This document shows positions 1 through 10,248 of a DNA stretch of 64,000 nt, in pieces; the stretch's first letter is position 1, and each line of letters starts with the position of its first letter. This stretch comes from Pseudopyrenochaeta lycopersici (lineage: Eukaryota; Ascomycota; Dothideomycetes; Pleosporales; Pseudopyrenochaetaceae). Both the position numbers and the translations under genes were made by a program. The stretch covers positions 62,001 to 126,000 of the forward strand of contig NHZP01000018.1 in NCBI GenBank assembly GCA_003313425.1, in the 5' to 3' direction. The notes beneath the pieces were generated by a model. It worked only from the letters and a program-made list of their open reading frames with translations. It was not told where the DNA came from and did not search any database.

Positions 1-1553
1 TTTTGCTCCTTCAAAAAGTGGGCACAGACGGAATTTAGCGTATAGCTTCGAAGTTGGTGGTCGCGCTGAATCAGTTGAAGTAAGTCGAGCTGTAAACGGC
101 CATTTGTGTTTGTGTTCTTCGTGTCCCGATTGCCCAGCTGCTTGCTGGAGAAGTTAGAACTTTCCACCTTGGACTGCACCGTCTTTAGACGTGACCAGTA
201 AGGAAAACGCTGAAGTTTCAGGTGCTTTGCGCGATCGAGGAGATATGGAAAGTCGAAGTTGGAGGTGTTGTACCCGATGATGACGTCCGGATCCACTTCC
301 TCGACAAAATCGCGCCATTTCATGAGCATGTCGCCCTCATTTTGGAAGGAGAGAATCTGTGTCGCTACGATGGGACTGACGGTGTCCATACAAAAGACGT
401 TCCGGACGAATGGCTTCTGCTCGCCATATCTGGTAACAACATTCGCAATTTGAATAACAGGATCTACATTCGCCTCTGGAAAGACACCCTTACGACCAGC
501 GCATTCAATATCGAAGGATAAGATGCGTAGGGGTGCGAGCTTCGCATACTCGCCTTCAGAGGAATGGGCAATCAGATCGTGGTAGTGTATTTGTGCCTCG
601 ATTTGGCAGTTGGAATGCTGATCTCGAGGATTGATCAGTCTATACTTGCCAGCAGGAACTTCGACCCACGACATGCCCGCGACCTAGACAAATTAGCAAT
701 TGGTCACCCTATTTGCGCAGACGGGCTTACTTTTGTGTCAATCATGAAGCGCAGGACATACGCGATGTTGTCAAAAGTAAGAATACCATCTTTTCGGTAT
801 GGCCAGAGCTGCTTGTAGTTTGCATCCCCCATCTGCACTAATTTCCGCACCCGATTTATGAACTTCGGGTCGTTGACAGTGATTTTCAGATATGGGCTCT
901 TCTGATTTCCTTGAAAGCGTAGAATATTCTCCCTCATGGTCATCTGGACGGAATTGATGACGGCTGAGTGCTGGTTGAATTGTTTCTGGCACTCGCTCTC
1001 AAGAAAGACCTTGTATGGCTCGCAGTCTTCTTTGTGGAAGTTTAGAGGCGCAGCGACATAGAAATAGTGGAGGAAGCCTGTAACGTGGAGCAGGACCGAG
1101 TGGCCGTTCTGAAAGCACATTATTAGCATACTTGTAGTATTGTCTTGCGCATCATCGCACCTCTGTCACACCAAAGAGCTTGACCGTCGTCCTTCCGCCG
1201 TTGAGTACGCCCTCTTCAGCCTCAATCTGTTGGAACACAAGCTTCTGGGTCATCTCATTGAAGTCAGCTGGTAGGGCCGGGCGCCGCCATTGCTGGTCCT
1301 TTTCTGTGTTGTTCTCCTTGAGCGATTCCATATCCTGCGTCATCTTCTCCAGCGTCTCCTCGAACTGGCTTGGAGCCGCCTGGCTCGAGTTGAACGAGCC
1401 ATGAACAGACTTCCCTGGTGGCCTATTCTTGCCGTGGCTATGGTCCAGCTTCAACTTCTTTGCGGAGCGAGGCGATGCTAGTACATTGGCCCGGGTGTTT
1501 GACGCCTCGGCCAGCGCACGTTTCGCCGGTGTTCTCGAAACTGTCCCCGGCAT
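1..1553 (-). CDS. POL3: DNA polymerase delta catalytic subunit, N-terminal part (gene runs off the window)
   Basis: Replicative B-family DNA polymerase with 3'-5' proofreading; it makes the lagging strand in the nucleus. Exons read 1553-1161, 1108-731 and 683-1; the introns (1109-1160 and 684-730) are GT-AG. About 484 of roughly 1,100 residues are visible. The N-terminus is basic and disordered ([12 protein letters not shown]), as expected for a nuclear protein. The B-family N-terminal domain follows ([13 protein letters not shown], residues about 137-150). The exonuclease domain begins with Exo I motif [16 protein letters not shown], with catalytic Asp and Glu near residues 315 and 317, as in yeast and human enzymes. 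[13 protein letters not shown] matches Exo II. The polymerase palm lies outside the window. The start at 1553 (MPGTVSR) is preferred over an in-frame ATG at 1655 because upstream residues look untranslated. Identification is firm from the family motifs. Confidence 0.95.
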
Positions 1554-2348
1554 ATTGGAAAGACCGGAAATAAAGTGTGAGGAAAGGGTGTTTTGCAGAG
1601 CGTATGGTGGATGAACGGTTGTTGGCCTGTCGAGGAGATGCAGAAAGTGCATCAACGTGAGGACGCGAACTTTCGAACGCGCGACCGCGTCATGGCCAGT
1701 GTCACCCCTGTCCGTGCTTGATAGACAAGCGCATCCGCCACACTAACCACAAGCTTCCGACGCGTCGCTGTCTTTTATGAGATAATGAACTGTCTTACAT
1801 TTGCCAGAATGCTTGAGACAAGAGGAACTTGCATTCTATACATCAACACCTGAAAAATAGGTTGTATTGATCCCTGAGGCTCGCAACAAGTCGATATCGT
1901 TTATTCCTTCCTCACATGGCTGCTTTTGAAGCGGCCATGCTCCAACAATTCTGCTCAGTCTCGGGAGTTTTGAAAAATCTTTTTGTCATTCCTTGTTATT
2001 GTAGCTCTGCGTGACTTTTGTTGATAGCCGGCAGTGTTTAAGAAGCCTTATACCCTATACTCGCTCCGCAGCACATGATTTGTGATAATTATCGCCTACC
2101 CCTTCACGCACCGTGACCTTTTTTGCGTACTAAGACCTTCACACTTTATTATTTTCCAGTGATCTGGTTACAACCAAATATATTAAGTCGAGCGTTTTTA
2201 TCCCTTGTTTGCGGTAAACGCCGGCTTACGCGATCTCATTTTATCATCTCTTAGTAGTCTAAATGCAACCTACACCAACAAACTTTTCCACAATTTCTGC
2301 TACGCACGCTCCACAGCTCATGACATCCTGAGCTAACGTCTAATAGTC
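1554..2348. other. Intergenic region between POL3 and the GNAT gene
   Basis: This divergent promoter region separates two genes transcribed away from each other. It holds the ACGCGT box described separately and a CG-rich patch (1660-1700) near POL3. The half next to the acetyltransferase gene is AT-rich. I see no ORF with protein-like composition and no RNA gene. Confidence 0.6.
1760..1765. promoter_or_regulatory. MCB (MluI cell-cycle box) upstream of POL3
   Basis: The palindrome ACGCGT sits about 207 bp upstream of the POL3 start in the context CCGACGCGTCGC. In yeasts this is the core site of MBF, which drives G1/S transcription of replication genes including DNA polymerases. An MBF-type DNA-binding subunit is encoded at 45302-47584 in this window, and a matching site lies upstream of RFA3. 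The motif is seen directly; its use here is inferred. Confidence 0.6.
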
Positions 2349-3092
2349 ATGACAATCCCTCAAGACGAAATCATCGTTTCGCCTATCGAGAATGAGCAAG
2401 ACTTACAACAAGCAAATTACTGTGTCTCCGAAGCGTTTGGTCGCCAGGCACGAGACGCGGTGTGGATGCTAATGAACCCCGGCTGGGATACGGAAGAAGG
2501 CCAGAACAAAAATGCCCTGAAATTGATCAGGCAGTGGCAGGCCATTACAACCAACAAGGACGGAAATCCTAACGCTTTCTACCTGAAGGCCACCCTACCA
2601 AATTCGGATAGCCAGGGCAACGGGCGGGTGGTAGGCCTAGCCATCTGGAAGCAGTTATCGTTCGTTGAAGGCTATGGTGATCCATTCACAAGTGACATGA
2701 CAGAAGCACTTGAGGGTTTTGACGAAGCAGATCGGCGATTTGCAGCTCAAATGTTCCGCTCATTATGGAAACGACGTATCGAATACATACAGGAGGTGTC
2801 ATCGCCCAACTCAGGCCGTAGTCCACCTGCCATATTTTCGCTCGATCTCTGCGCCGTGGATCCAGCCTTTCAGCGCCGGGGTATCGCAGGCAAGCTGGTT
2901 GAAGCTGGCCTGGCAGAAGCAAAGAAAAGAGGTGACCTCGAATGCACAACCGAGGGAAGCGCTATGGGCCGTGCAGTGTACAGAAGGCTAGGCTTTAGGG
3001 ATGAGGGCGTGGGAGATATAGTGTATGAGGTGGACGACGAGTTCCAGATGTGGGACAAGCCTCCAAATGTCTTCTTGAGAACCCGTGCTTGA
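2349..3092 (+). CDS. GNAT-family N-acetyltransferase
   Basis: Single-exon gene of 247 residues starting at ATG 2349. The GNAT fold is shown by motif A near residues 170-195: LDLCAVDPAFQRRGIAGKLV contains the Q/R-x-x-G-x-A/G acetyl-CoA pyrophosphate loop after the beta-4 strand. The later stretch AVYRRLGFRDEG is the usual motif B tail with the conserved Y-x-x-x-G-F. The middle (residues 80-160) carries the charged helices seen in fungal GNATs of unknown substrate. No signal peptide or membrane segment is visible, so a cytosolic or nuclear enzyme is likely. It would transfer acetyl from acetyl-CoA to an amine; the acceptor cannot be told from sequence. The gene lies 392 bp upstream of the amidohydrolase on the same strand, but nothing shows that the two act together. 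Confidence 0.85.
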   Translation: MTIPQDEIIVSPIENEQDLQQANYCVSEAFGRQARDAVWMLMNPGWDTEEGQNKNALKLIRQWQAITTNKDGNPNAFYLKATLPNSDSQGNGRVVGLAIWKQLSFVEGYGDPFTSDMTEALEGFDEADRRFAAQMFRSLWKRRIEYIQEVSSPNSGRSPPAIFSLDLCAVDPAFQRRGIAGKLVEAGLAEAKKRGDLECTTEGSAMGRAVYRRLGFRDEGVGDIVYEVDDEFQMWDKPPNVFLRTRA

Positions 3093-3484
3093 GTGACCTT
3101 ATGGCTTTTGCGGCTCGAAGCATGTTAGCACACTCGAGGCTCTCACGACACGTTAGACACACGCATCGAACAGCAGCCACCCACACCTTTAGCAAAATAA
3201 CGTCGTAGGCGTCTACGTTAACAGATTCGAGATATCTGGCTCCATAGCTTTTTGCCATTTGAGGAAGGTGGGCTATTTAGGGCGGCGGAGAGCGACGATA
3301 GCTTGTCTGAAGCTACCCCGCCACGTTCAAAAAAGTCCACGATAACCCTATCCTTGCCATTGCAGCATTCCTGCGCGTCTCAAGCTTCTCGAGCCTATAT
3401 AATATCACTCAAAGCGCACATTCACATCCCTTACCTAGTACTAGTCCATCTCAATCAAAACGAAAAGCACCGCTATTCGCCACT
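3093..3484. promoter_or_regulatory. Intergenic region and promoter of the amidohydrolase
   Basis: A TATA-like element TATATAA lies at 3396-3402, about 85 bp before the ATG at 3485. It is followed by a C/A-rich leader (TCAATCAAAACGAAAAGCACC) typical of ascomycete 5' leaders. No further gene is seen. Confidence 0.5.
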
Positions 3485-4627
3485 ATGCCCGTCGTTGATA
3501 TCCATACCCATGTTTACCCTCCAAAGTACATGGAGCTCCTGCGCTCACGCTCAACCGTTCCATACGTTCGAACCTTCCCTGATGCGCCAGAATCTGCACG
3601 ACTGATCATTCTTCCTGGCGAAGATGACCCCTCGACGCCCTCTACTTCCCGTGGCCGCCCTATTGGATCTGAGTACTACGACATCAAGCAAAAGATAGCA
3701 TTCATGGACTTGCACAAGATTGACAAGTCGGTCATATCATTAGCAAATCCTTGGCTAGACTTTCTACCTGCAGACGAGGCAGGGAAAGCGGCCACAGAAA
3801 TTAATGACGACGTTAATGATCAGTGCTCACAATACCCAGGCCGACTTTATTTTTTCGGCACACTGCCGCTCTCGGCACCTACTGAGGTAATCGTTGCGGA
3901 GATTGAGAGACTGAGCACACTCGAATATGCAAGAGGTGTGATATTGGGGACCTCGGGGCTGGGTCAAGGCCTCGATGATGCGAATCTCAACCCCATATAC
4001 TTAGCCTTGGAGAAATATTCGCAGCTCATCTTCCTACATCCTCACTATGGTCTTCCCGCATCTGTCTACGGACCCCGCGCGAGCGATTATGGACACGTGC
4101 TACCTCTGGCTCTCGGTTTCCCGCTTGAGACGACGATCGCTGTAAGCAGGATGTTATTGAGTGGCGTATGGGACCAGTTCACTAAGCTGAACGTACTTTT
4201 GGCACACTCTGGAGGCACACTGCCGTTCTTAGCCGGACGTATAGAGTCATGTATTCTGCACGATGGCCACCTTAAGAAGCATGGGGAGGCGAAGAAGCGC
4301 AGGGATGTATGGGATATTCTGAAGACAAACATCTACCTTGATGCGGTTATTTACTCCGAAGTTGGTCTGAAGGCTGCGTTTGAAGCTTCTGGCTCAGACC
4401 GGCTGCTCTTTGGTCAGTGACCCTTGCTGTATGTGGAGGGTCAGATAGCGGTCTAATGCGTTGCAGGAACCGATCACCCATTCTTCCCGCCACTGGAGGA
4501 GGGTGCAAAGGAGTGGCATAGTGTGAAATCTAATTACGGGGCGATATCTAAGGCCTTTAAAGGCGACGATCAAAAAGCTCAGGATGTACTCGGCGGCAAC
4601 GCAGTACGAATACTGCGGTTAGAATAA
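3485..4627 (+). CDS. Amidohydrolase-2 / ACMSD-like metal-dependent decarboxylase or hydrolase
   Basis: Two exons, 3485-4412 and 4467-4627, joined across a 54-bp intron (GTCAGT...TTGCAG), give 362 residues. The TIM-barrel amidohydrolase-2 family is shown by the N-terminal metal ligands DIHTHVYP (His7, His9), a histidine in FLHPHYG (about 184), another in LLAHSGGTLPF (about 239), and the catalytic Asp in FGTDHPFFPP (about 312), which only appears after splicing. This set matches ACMSD, gamma-resorcylate decarboxylase and fungal uracil-5-carboxylate decarboxylase: Zn-dependent non-oxidative C-C or C-N cleavage of ring carboxylates. No signal peptide is present, so it is probably cytosolic. Substrate is not assigned; aromatic or pyrimidine carboxylates are the best family-based guesses. 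Confidence 0.88.
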
Positions 4628-6279
4628 GAGCATCGAAGAAACCACCCATACCAAGACAAATTTCCATTCCTCTCACAGTTTGATCATACTTTATCCTGAA
4701 CTAGGGCGTCCAGTTTGTCGCCTATTTAGTGGCGCATGGTTCGCAGATGTATTGCCTACATATCAAAGGAAATTTCTTCAATCAAGTTTTGGATGCCGTC
4801 TAAGCAGAATTATCTCTCAAGAACGATTATTGATTGCAGATTTTCATAGCTAAGATAAGTGACACACCGATCTTTATCTTTCCTTCTTGAATCCTTCGCT
4901 AAGAAGGTAACTCAGAACAACCCTAAGAGCCTTGGAGATTGCTACGGGCGATGGCCTTACTCGCACCAACGCACAGCTCGTGCCAACCTCTACAAACCTC
5001 GATACTGTTATTTGCATGTAGCCAGAAGGAGTATCTGCCATGTAGTACTCTATCCTCGAATTTCCAGCGACCCTGGAGCTGTCTAAGCTGAGTTCGTCCT
5101 CGAACTCTTTCCATTGTTCTCTTTACGTCACTTCCCGAAAGCTGCATTGAAGCTTATACATGGTCTTTCGTCTTTGATCTGATCATTTCCATATCGTGCT
5201 GGCATATTCTTTTTACACATGCTCGGTGTTAGCCTAGGCTAACCGTATTGCTTGACTCGTCTCTCTGGTCGCATTCACCGCTGTGATCGCCTCGTCACTC
5301 TTCTTGAACTATGCTGAAGTATTTTATCGTAATCATGCATTTAATTTGCCAGGGGCACATTCTAGCGGCAAATCTCTGAGATGACCTTGGCCGGGTTCTC
5401 ATGAATCTATTTGATTTATGAGTTAACGAGCATGTCAAAATTGTCTGCACCACCATTGACAAACCACCTGCCGTTCTGGATTTTTAAGATCCCAGGCTGT
5501 GCGAATTGCAATTTTTCAGACTTGGGTTTGTCCTTTGCACGCCGGGCATTTTGCTATAAGTCAAAGAATTCATTCTTACCGACCAGGTAAGGTCGGCCAC
5601 TCGTCTGGTGTATTGCGTTCGAGTCTAATCGTACACTCTAAATCCTTCAGCTCAGAGAAGACGAGGACTCACTCACTTACTTCAGCTTCCAACCTTTGTC
5701 GGCATCAGCTGCATCCTAGAGTACAGGTATAGTTCGGTTGCGAACAGGCGGAGATAATAAGTTCCCTGTCTGTATTATTTAGACGGGCAGAAGATGTATA
5801 AAGCCGGACACCTTGGTCTTGGCGAAAGTTTCGAGCCGACCTAGGCAAGTATCTATAGCGTACTGGAGTCGCCAAAGCGCAGTTCGTAGGGATAATGCAC
5901 TCTGCTAAGCCGCTACGTAATCTACATGCTCCCAAAACCATCGAAACGGTCCGTATTTTCGGCGAATTTTGGCATCGTCTCCGAAAATTCAACGTCGTCT
6001 TCATTTGGCTGCGATTATGGCTGCGATTACAGCTTCGCAGCGGCGTCTTGACTTGTATTTTCCCGCGTTATGAAGTCATGGAAATGAGTAGTCATGCGCA
6101 GATCTAGTGATACTCGCACATACGACGCAGATAAAATCTCCGGTACGATACAAAGCTAGTCCAGCCCACTTTGACTGAGCGGCAGGTGTATAAATGTACA
6201 AAAATATGCTCCCCGTAGACAGTTTTGTCATCAGTAACAACTTCTCTACAAACAATTGGCTCCTACATACCTTCTAGCT
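4628..6279. other. Intergenic region, no firm gene
   Basis: About 1.65 kb with only short overlapping reading frames and no recognisable domain. A TATA element (TATAAAT, 6189-6195) lies about 85 bp upstream of the small secreted protein gene. The region is moderately AT-rich. I see nothing else to name. Confidence 0.5.
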
Positions 6280-6688
6280 ATGCATTCTCTTCTTGCAGCT
6301 GCTGCTCTTCCCGCAGTCACACTTGCGGCATGGAACGCAAACATTTGTGGCGGCGTAGGTGGCTGCCTCGGTACTGCGTGGGTCATTGCGGACCCGTTTC
6401 GTTGCCCTGATGGCACATTGCTGAATGTGCAGCAAACAGCCTCAAATTACCGTAGTCTTGGTGTTGGCATCAATGATGTCGTTTCAAAGGCCGAGTTCCC
6501 TACGTCTTGCCTGAATGGCGCAACTCCAGGGGCCGCCGATACGCTTGTTGTAAGTAAGGAGTTAAAGCTGATTATTGCGTCATTAATCAGACCTCTAGGT
6601 CCGCTATACTCAGTCTGCACAGAAAATGTTCGCCATCGTACGAGAGGTGTGCTGGGAGACAAACCCAGAACCAGATTGCTACTTCTAA
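6280..6688 (+). CDS. Small secreted cysteine-containing protein
   Basis: Two exons, 6280-6549 and 6599-6688, with a GTAAGT...CTCTAG intron give 119 residues. The start at 6280 gives a clean signal peptide (MHSLLAAAALPAVTLAA) followed directly by mature sequence WNANICGG; the longer frame upstream lacks an ATG. The mature part is about 100 residues with six cysteines (NIC, GGC, FRC, TSC, EVC, DC), an even number suited to three disulfides. It is rich in Gly, Ala and Thr, has no membrane segment, and ends in PDCYF. These are features of apoplastic small secreted proteins or effector candidates, but no named family is recognised. An alternative acceptor 8 bp upstream (ATCAG) would change the second exon to a less protein-like tail. 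A transposon lies 750 bp downstream, a common setting for such genes in plant-associated fungi. Confidence 0.6.
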
Positions 6689-6841
6689 AACCTGAATCCT
6701 TCCTCGTGATTATTCATTATGCTGCACACTCTTGGAACCCTCCCACTGCTATACGTATATTTTGGAAGCATTAGGCAAGGTAGTTCCGAAGAGCGCGCGG
6801 CCTGCCTAGCACGATTGAATTTGCTGACTTGCGCACGCAGA

Positions 6842-6991
6842 TTCACTATCTGCCGGATTGTTAATACTAACGGCCAAGGTTGTGCCATGAATCCGAATGC
6901 GGGCGAATGCGAGTGGTATGGGTATTCAACAGGGCGTTTGCATTGCAAAGACTGGACTCTCGATCAGGTGGAGGTCCCAATTTCGGGCTAG
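6842..6991 (+). other. Cysteine-rich exon-like fragment downstream of the secreted protein gene
   Basis: A 49-codon open segment, preceded by an acceptor-like CTGACTTGCGCACGCAG, contains four cysteines (TICRIV, QGCAMN, GECEWY, LHCKDW) and ends in a stop. It could be a further exon of the upstream gene, the remains of a duplicated secreted-protein gene, or chance. No start codon or matching donor phase was found. It reads like secreted-protein sequence rather than noise, so it is recorded with low confidence. Confidence 0.3.
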
Positions 6992-7441
6992 GAAATACGA
7001 TTCACATGTACTGGAACAGTGTCACACCTAAGGATACATAGCTGATTACTGCAGAATTGTGGAGGCATGCCAGTTGAAGGCATAAAAGCAATTGATTGTG
7101 TTGTAAATGCAACAATACTAGAGCAAGAACAGGAAGCCTTCTAAATATCAATGAGATGATGACCAACTTGTGAAGTCAAGATGTTCTCCATGATGTTGAA
7201 TAATGCGCACAGTGTTGCCGATTGAGTGTGGAAAGTTGTTCTGGAGATTCCTATCTGCCATGACGTCGGCCTGAGCGCCGAGACATATTGAATTAGGGTG
7301 CTGAAAATGATGGATTGTAGTAGTCACTGACCACAGTCACGAGAGTTGGAGCAATTACGGGAAGAACGTATTATATAGTACGAAATCCTAGCTAGCGATG
7401 AGAATCGATAGGTAATGATGCTGAGTCATGGGACCCCGATA

Positions 7442-7485
7442 ACGTGTTCCACCAGTCAGTGGCGAACACCAGTCAGTCGCGCACC
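7442..7485 (+). repeat. Left terminal inverted repeat of the transposon
   Basis: It begins ACGTGTTCCACCAGTCAGTG and is identical over 44 bp to the reverse complement of 9241-9284. Within it the 10-mer ACCAGTCAGT occurs twice (7451-7460 and 7468-7477), a direct repeat of the kind used as transposase binding sites. Confidence 0.95.
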
Positions 7486-7574
7486 CCACCAAATCGTCCA
7501 CGCTTGCTCTCAAAACAACAACGATAACCTCTCAACGACAGCCTCCTGCGGCTCAAAAGGAAGGTCGTGTCCTT

Positions 7575-9125
7575 CTTGCATCGCAGGCCTTTAATTTAAA
7601 GCAGATAAAGAGCGCCCAGAGGGCTGCGAAGCTGTTTAACGTTCCTAATTTAACGCTCCAAGGTCGCCTTAACGGACGCCTACCTCAACCTATTATTAAC
7701 GCACGTAAACAGAAGCTATTACCTACTAAGGAATAGAGCCTTATTTAATAGATACTAGAGCTTAATTAATAAGGCTTTCCGCCTTATATTATTAACGTAC
7801 GTTAGATAGGAGACGCCCTTCTCGCTGCACGAGGTCAGCAGCCTCCTCTACTACCTCTTAGTAAGAACTAGGTCTCTCGCTTTATTAAGGCTTAGTTAGA
7901 GCTTTAGATAAAGTAGAACTATAAATTCTACTTACAGCGCGTAAAATGCGAGGATCCTATAAAGATAAACGCCTAGTATAGCCTTATAAGGGACATAATT
8001 AAGACGTATAGGATAGCAGTAGAGGACACCTATAACTTTAATAAGACAGGGTTTATAATAGGTATCGCCTTAACGTTAAAAGTAGTTACTAGCTCTAATA
8101 CTATCAGACAAGTAACTGTTGTACAGCCTAGTAACCGTAACTAGATAACGACAATTAAGTATGTGAGCGCTGTAGGCTACGTACTGCCTCCCTTTATTAT
8201 CCTTAAGGGTAAGGTCTACTAGGCGTCGTAGTATAGTCCTAAGCTTTAGCTGCCTAGTAACTAGAGTATTAGTGTAAGCAATAATAGATAGATAACTAAC
8301 GACCTTAGCCTTGCCTAGTTAAAGCATTTTAACGTCCTCACAGCCTCACGTACAATTAGAAGCTATCGCCTTCTTATACTAGACGGCCACAGCAGCTACG
8401 CAACGCCTGCATTTAATACTTACTGCTTAGAGAGGAACATTATTACCCTCTATATACCTCCTTATACGTCTTATAAGCTACAGCCTCTTAATATTAGTTA
8501 CTTCTCGCCTCTTAAGATAGCGTACAGACACGTAATAGACAGGCTTGCGCGCTAACGGGTGCAGTTTATTAATAAGGACGAGTTTCTATATATATATCCT
8601 AATATACGTATAACTGTTTTCTTAGTTTTAAACATCCTTAGAGGCTTTCGGGCGACAGGCTTAGTCCCGTTCTGTCCTGAACGCGTCCTATCAACGCTTA
8701 CAGTTGTCCGTACACCGTCTCCTCTACAGACAGAGGCCACAGCTGAGGCTGTTTGGACAACAGAAACGCCTCACACGATAGATCAACTCAATCAACAGAC
8801 CCGTCTCGTACGTAAGCCCCTCCACCGTCAATCACAGAGCCCCTTAAGCAGGGCTCTCGCTCAGCTCGTCAAAGGCTGTCAGCTAGCTATAAACTTAGCT
8901 ACAATCTTAGCAGAAGAAAACAGCAAACTCTGTGCCTTAAACACGCGTTTACGACGTAGGAAGGACAGGCAGCAACAATATATTGCAGCTGGAGGCGCGT
9001 TGCAGGTTAAGGCAGGTCGTGCGTTGGCTGTGGCTGCTGAAAGAGCCTTAAATGTAAGGGTGGAGGGTGAGGCTTCTCGGCCTCGGCAACGAGCACCTCC
9101 AACCTGCAGTAAGTGCGGAGTTTAA
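7575..9125 (+). pseudogene. Degenerate DDE transposase of the pogo/Fot1-like element
   Basis: Readable family segments in order: a psq-type helix-turn-helix (RAAKLFNVPNLTLQGRLNG, about 7632-7690); a segment YNFNKTGF (8031-8054) where the family has the first catalytic Asp; VSAVGYVLPPFIILKGK (about 8164-8214); the second catalytic block LLILDGHSSYATPAFN (about 8362-8412); and LYIPPYTSYKLQPLN, which normally precedes the last acidic residue. Many in-frame TAA/TAG codons interrupt it up to about 8550. The C-terminal part (8559-9125) stays open for 188 codons, ends with a CSKCG motif, and is less AT-rich. The N at 8040-8042 and the K after it are where Asp and Glu are expected; both changes are G-to-A transitions, as in repeat-induced point mutation. 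Confidence 0.85.
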
Positions 9126-9240
9126 GGTTATATTCGCACCTCGTGTAGACAGAGATAGAGAATATTATTACTATATTTACTAGCAAATTTGCTGCGTGGT
9201 TGTCGCGTTATCGTACGTTGAGATCCTCTCGTTTCGTGAT

Positions 9241-9284
9241 GGTGCGCGACTGACTGGTGTTCGCCACTGACTGGTGGAACACGT
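9241..9284 (-). repeat. Right terminal inverted repeat of the transposon
   Basis: Exact inverse complement of 7442-7485 over 44 bp, ending GGTGGAACACGT next to the TA duplication. The two repeats show no mismatch although the interior is heavily mutated. Confidence 0.95.
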
Positions 9285-9447
9285 TATTGAGTATTCGACA
9301 TGACGTCCATGATGCGTGCTTGATTTGAGCAAGGTCCACGAAACACAGAACAGCATTGAAACTGAACCTCAGCAACTTCAATTTGTTGAACCGAACGTAG
9401 CTCGGAGATTCTAGAAATTCTTTGATTGACTGCCCTAAGCGCACAAT
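9285..9447. promoter_or_regulatory. Remaining upstream region of the membrane protein gene, cut by the transposon
   Basis: Only about 160 bp separate the transposon end from the ATG at 9448. The sequence has no clear TATA box. Any promoter elements further upstream are now displaced by 1.8 kb to the left of the element. Confidence 0.5.
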
Positions 9448-10248
9448 ATGGGCAAAAGAAACACCACAGTCCGCTACCTCGCGCCAGCGTCGTTCGTCTT
9501 TGACTTCGCCGCACAGCAATATGGCTTATTCTCCAGCCCTAGTATGCTTGACGTCCATAACAGAAACATTGCCGCCTTTTCGCCATACCCGTATTTCATT
9601 GGCGCATTCTTCTTTCCCCAGCAGGTCTGTCAGCTAGTATGGCTGTGTAAGCTGTGGAGACAGAATGGGAATGCCCAGGAAATAGCGATGATGAATAGGT
9701 TTGCATGGGTGTATAGTCTGGGGAACATATGTATCGGAAGTAGGTTTACCTCGCTGTGACCTAGCGAGCGGATCTGGTGTAAATTCGAGAAACGAGCTGA
9801 TAGGCATGTAGTATGGATGTTTTTTTGGAATTCCAACAATCTCGAAACGTCAAACCTGTTTGTTATCATCAACACCGTTGCACAAGTCGGTTACATAGCC
9901 ACGGTTCTTGAACCTCTCGATACGCGGTCAACGCCAAACTTTCTTACCCACCTGGTTGCGAAGACTTTTGCGGGTATCGGCGTGCTTGATCTCCTGCACA
10001 ATACGGCTGCTGCCTACTACAAGGGAGTCTCGCCTAGCTGGACTGTTCAGATTGCTACAGGCGTGGGATTCGCTGCGACAGCGAGCGTCAGTGACTGGAT
10101 CTTTGGTGGTTGTCTGGTTTATGACCTTGTCGCACTGGCCTGTGGGCAAGAGGGCAACTGGGCAAAGTTGCTAGGTGGATACGCAGTGATGACGGCGGCC
10201 ATCGTAGGCTCCAAGAACTTCTCCTCGCACGGTCGCATCGCAGGATGA
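9448..10248 (+). CDS. Fungal multi-pass membrane protein of unknown function
   Basis: Two exons, 9448-9739 and 9812-10248, joined across a 72-bp intron (GTAGGT...CATGTAG) give 242 residues; the junction restores GNICIGIWMFFWNSN. The start ATG opens MGKRNTTVRYLAPASFVFD. Hydrophobic segments are seen around residues 45-65 (YFIGAFFFPQQVCQLVWL), 85-103, 110-130, 155-170 and 200-235, so about five or six membrane passes are likely. The motif AAQQYGLFS-PSMLDVHNRNI and the phrase FFFPQQV look like conserved family sequence. I do not recognise a named transporter or enzyme; it resembles fungal-specific integral membrane proteins annotated as unknown. The reading frame is intact although a transposon lies in its upstream region. 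Confidence 0.8.

Larger units (their letters stand above)
7442..9284 (+). mobile_element. Pogo/Fot1-like Tc1-mariner DNA transposon, inactivated
   Basis: A 1,843-bp element bounded by perfect 44-bp terminal inverted repeats and flanked on both sides by the dinucleotide TA (7440-7441 and 9285-9286), the target duplication of the Tc1/mariner superfamily. The internal sequence encodes a DDE_1/CENP-B-type transposase in the forward direction, broken by many stop codons. The element sits about 160 bp before the start of the membrane protein gene at 9448, inside what must be its promoter region. Boundaries and superfamily are directly supported; activity is excluded for this copy unless a transposase is supplied in trans. 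Confidence 0.92.
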
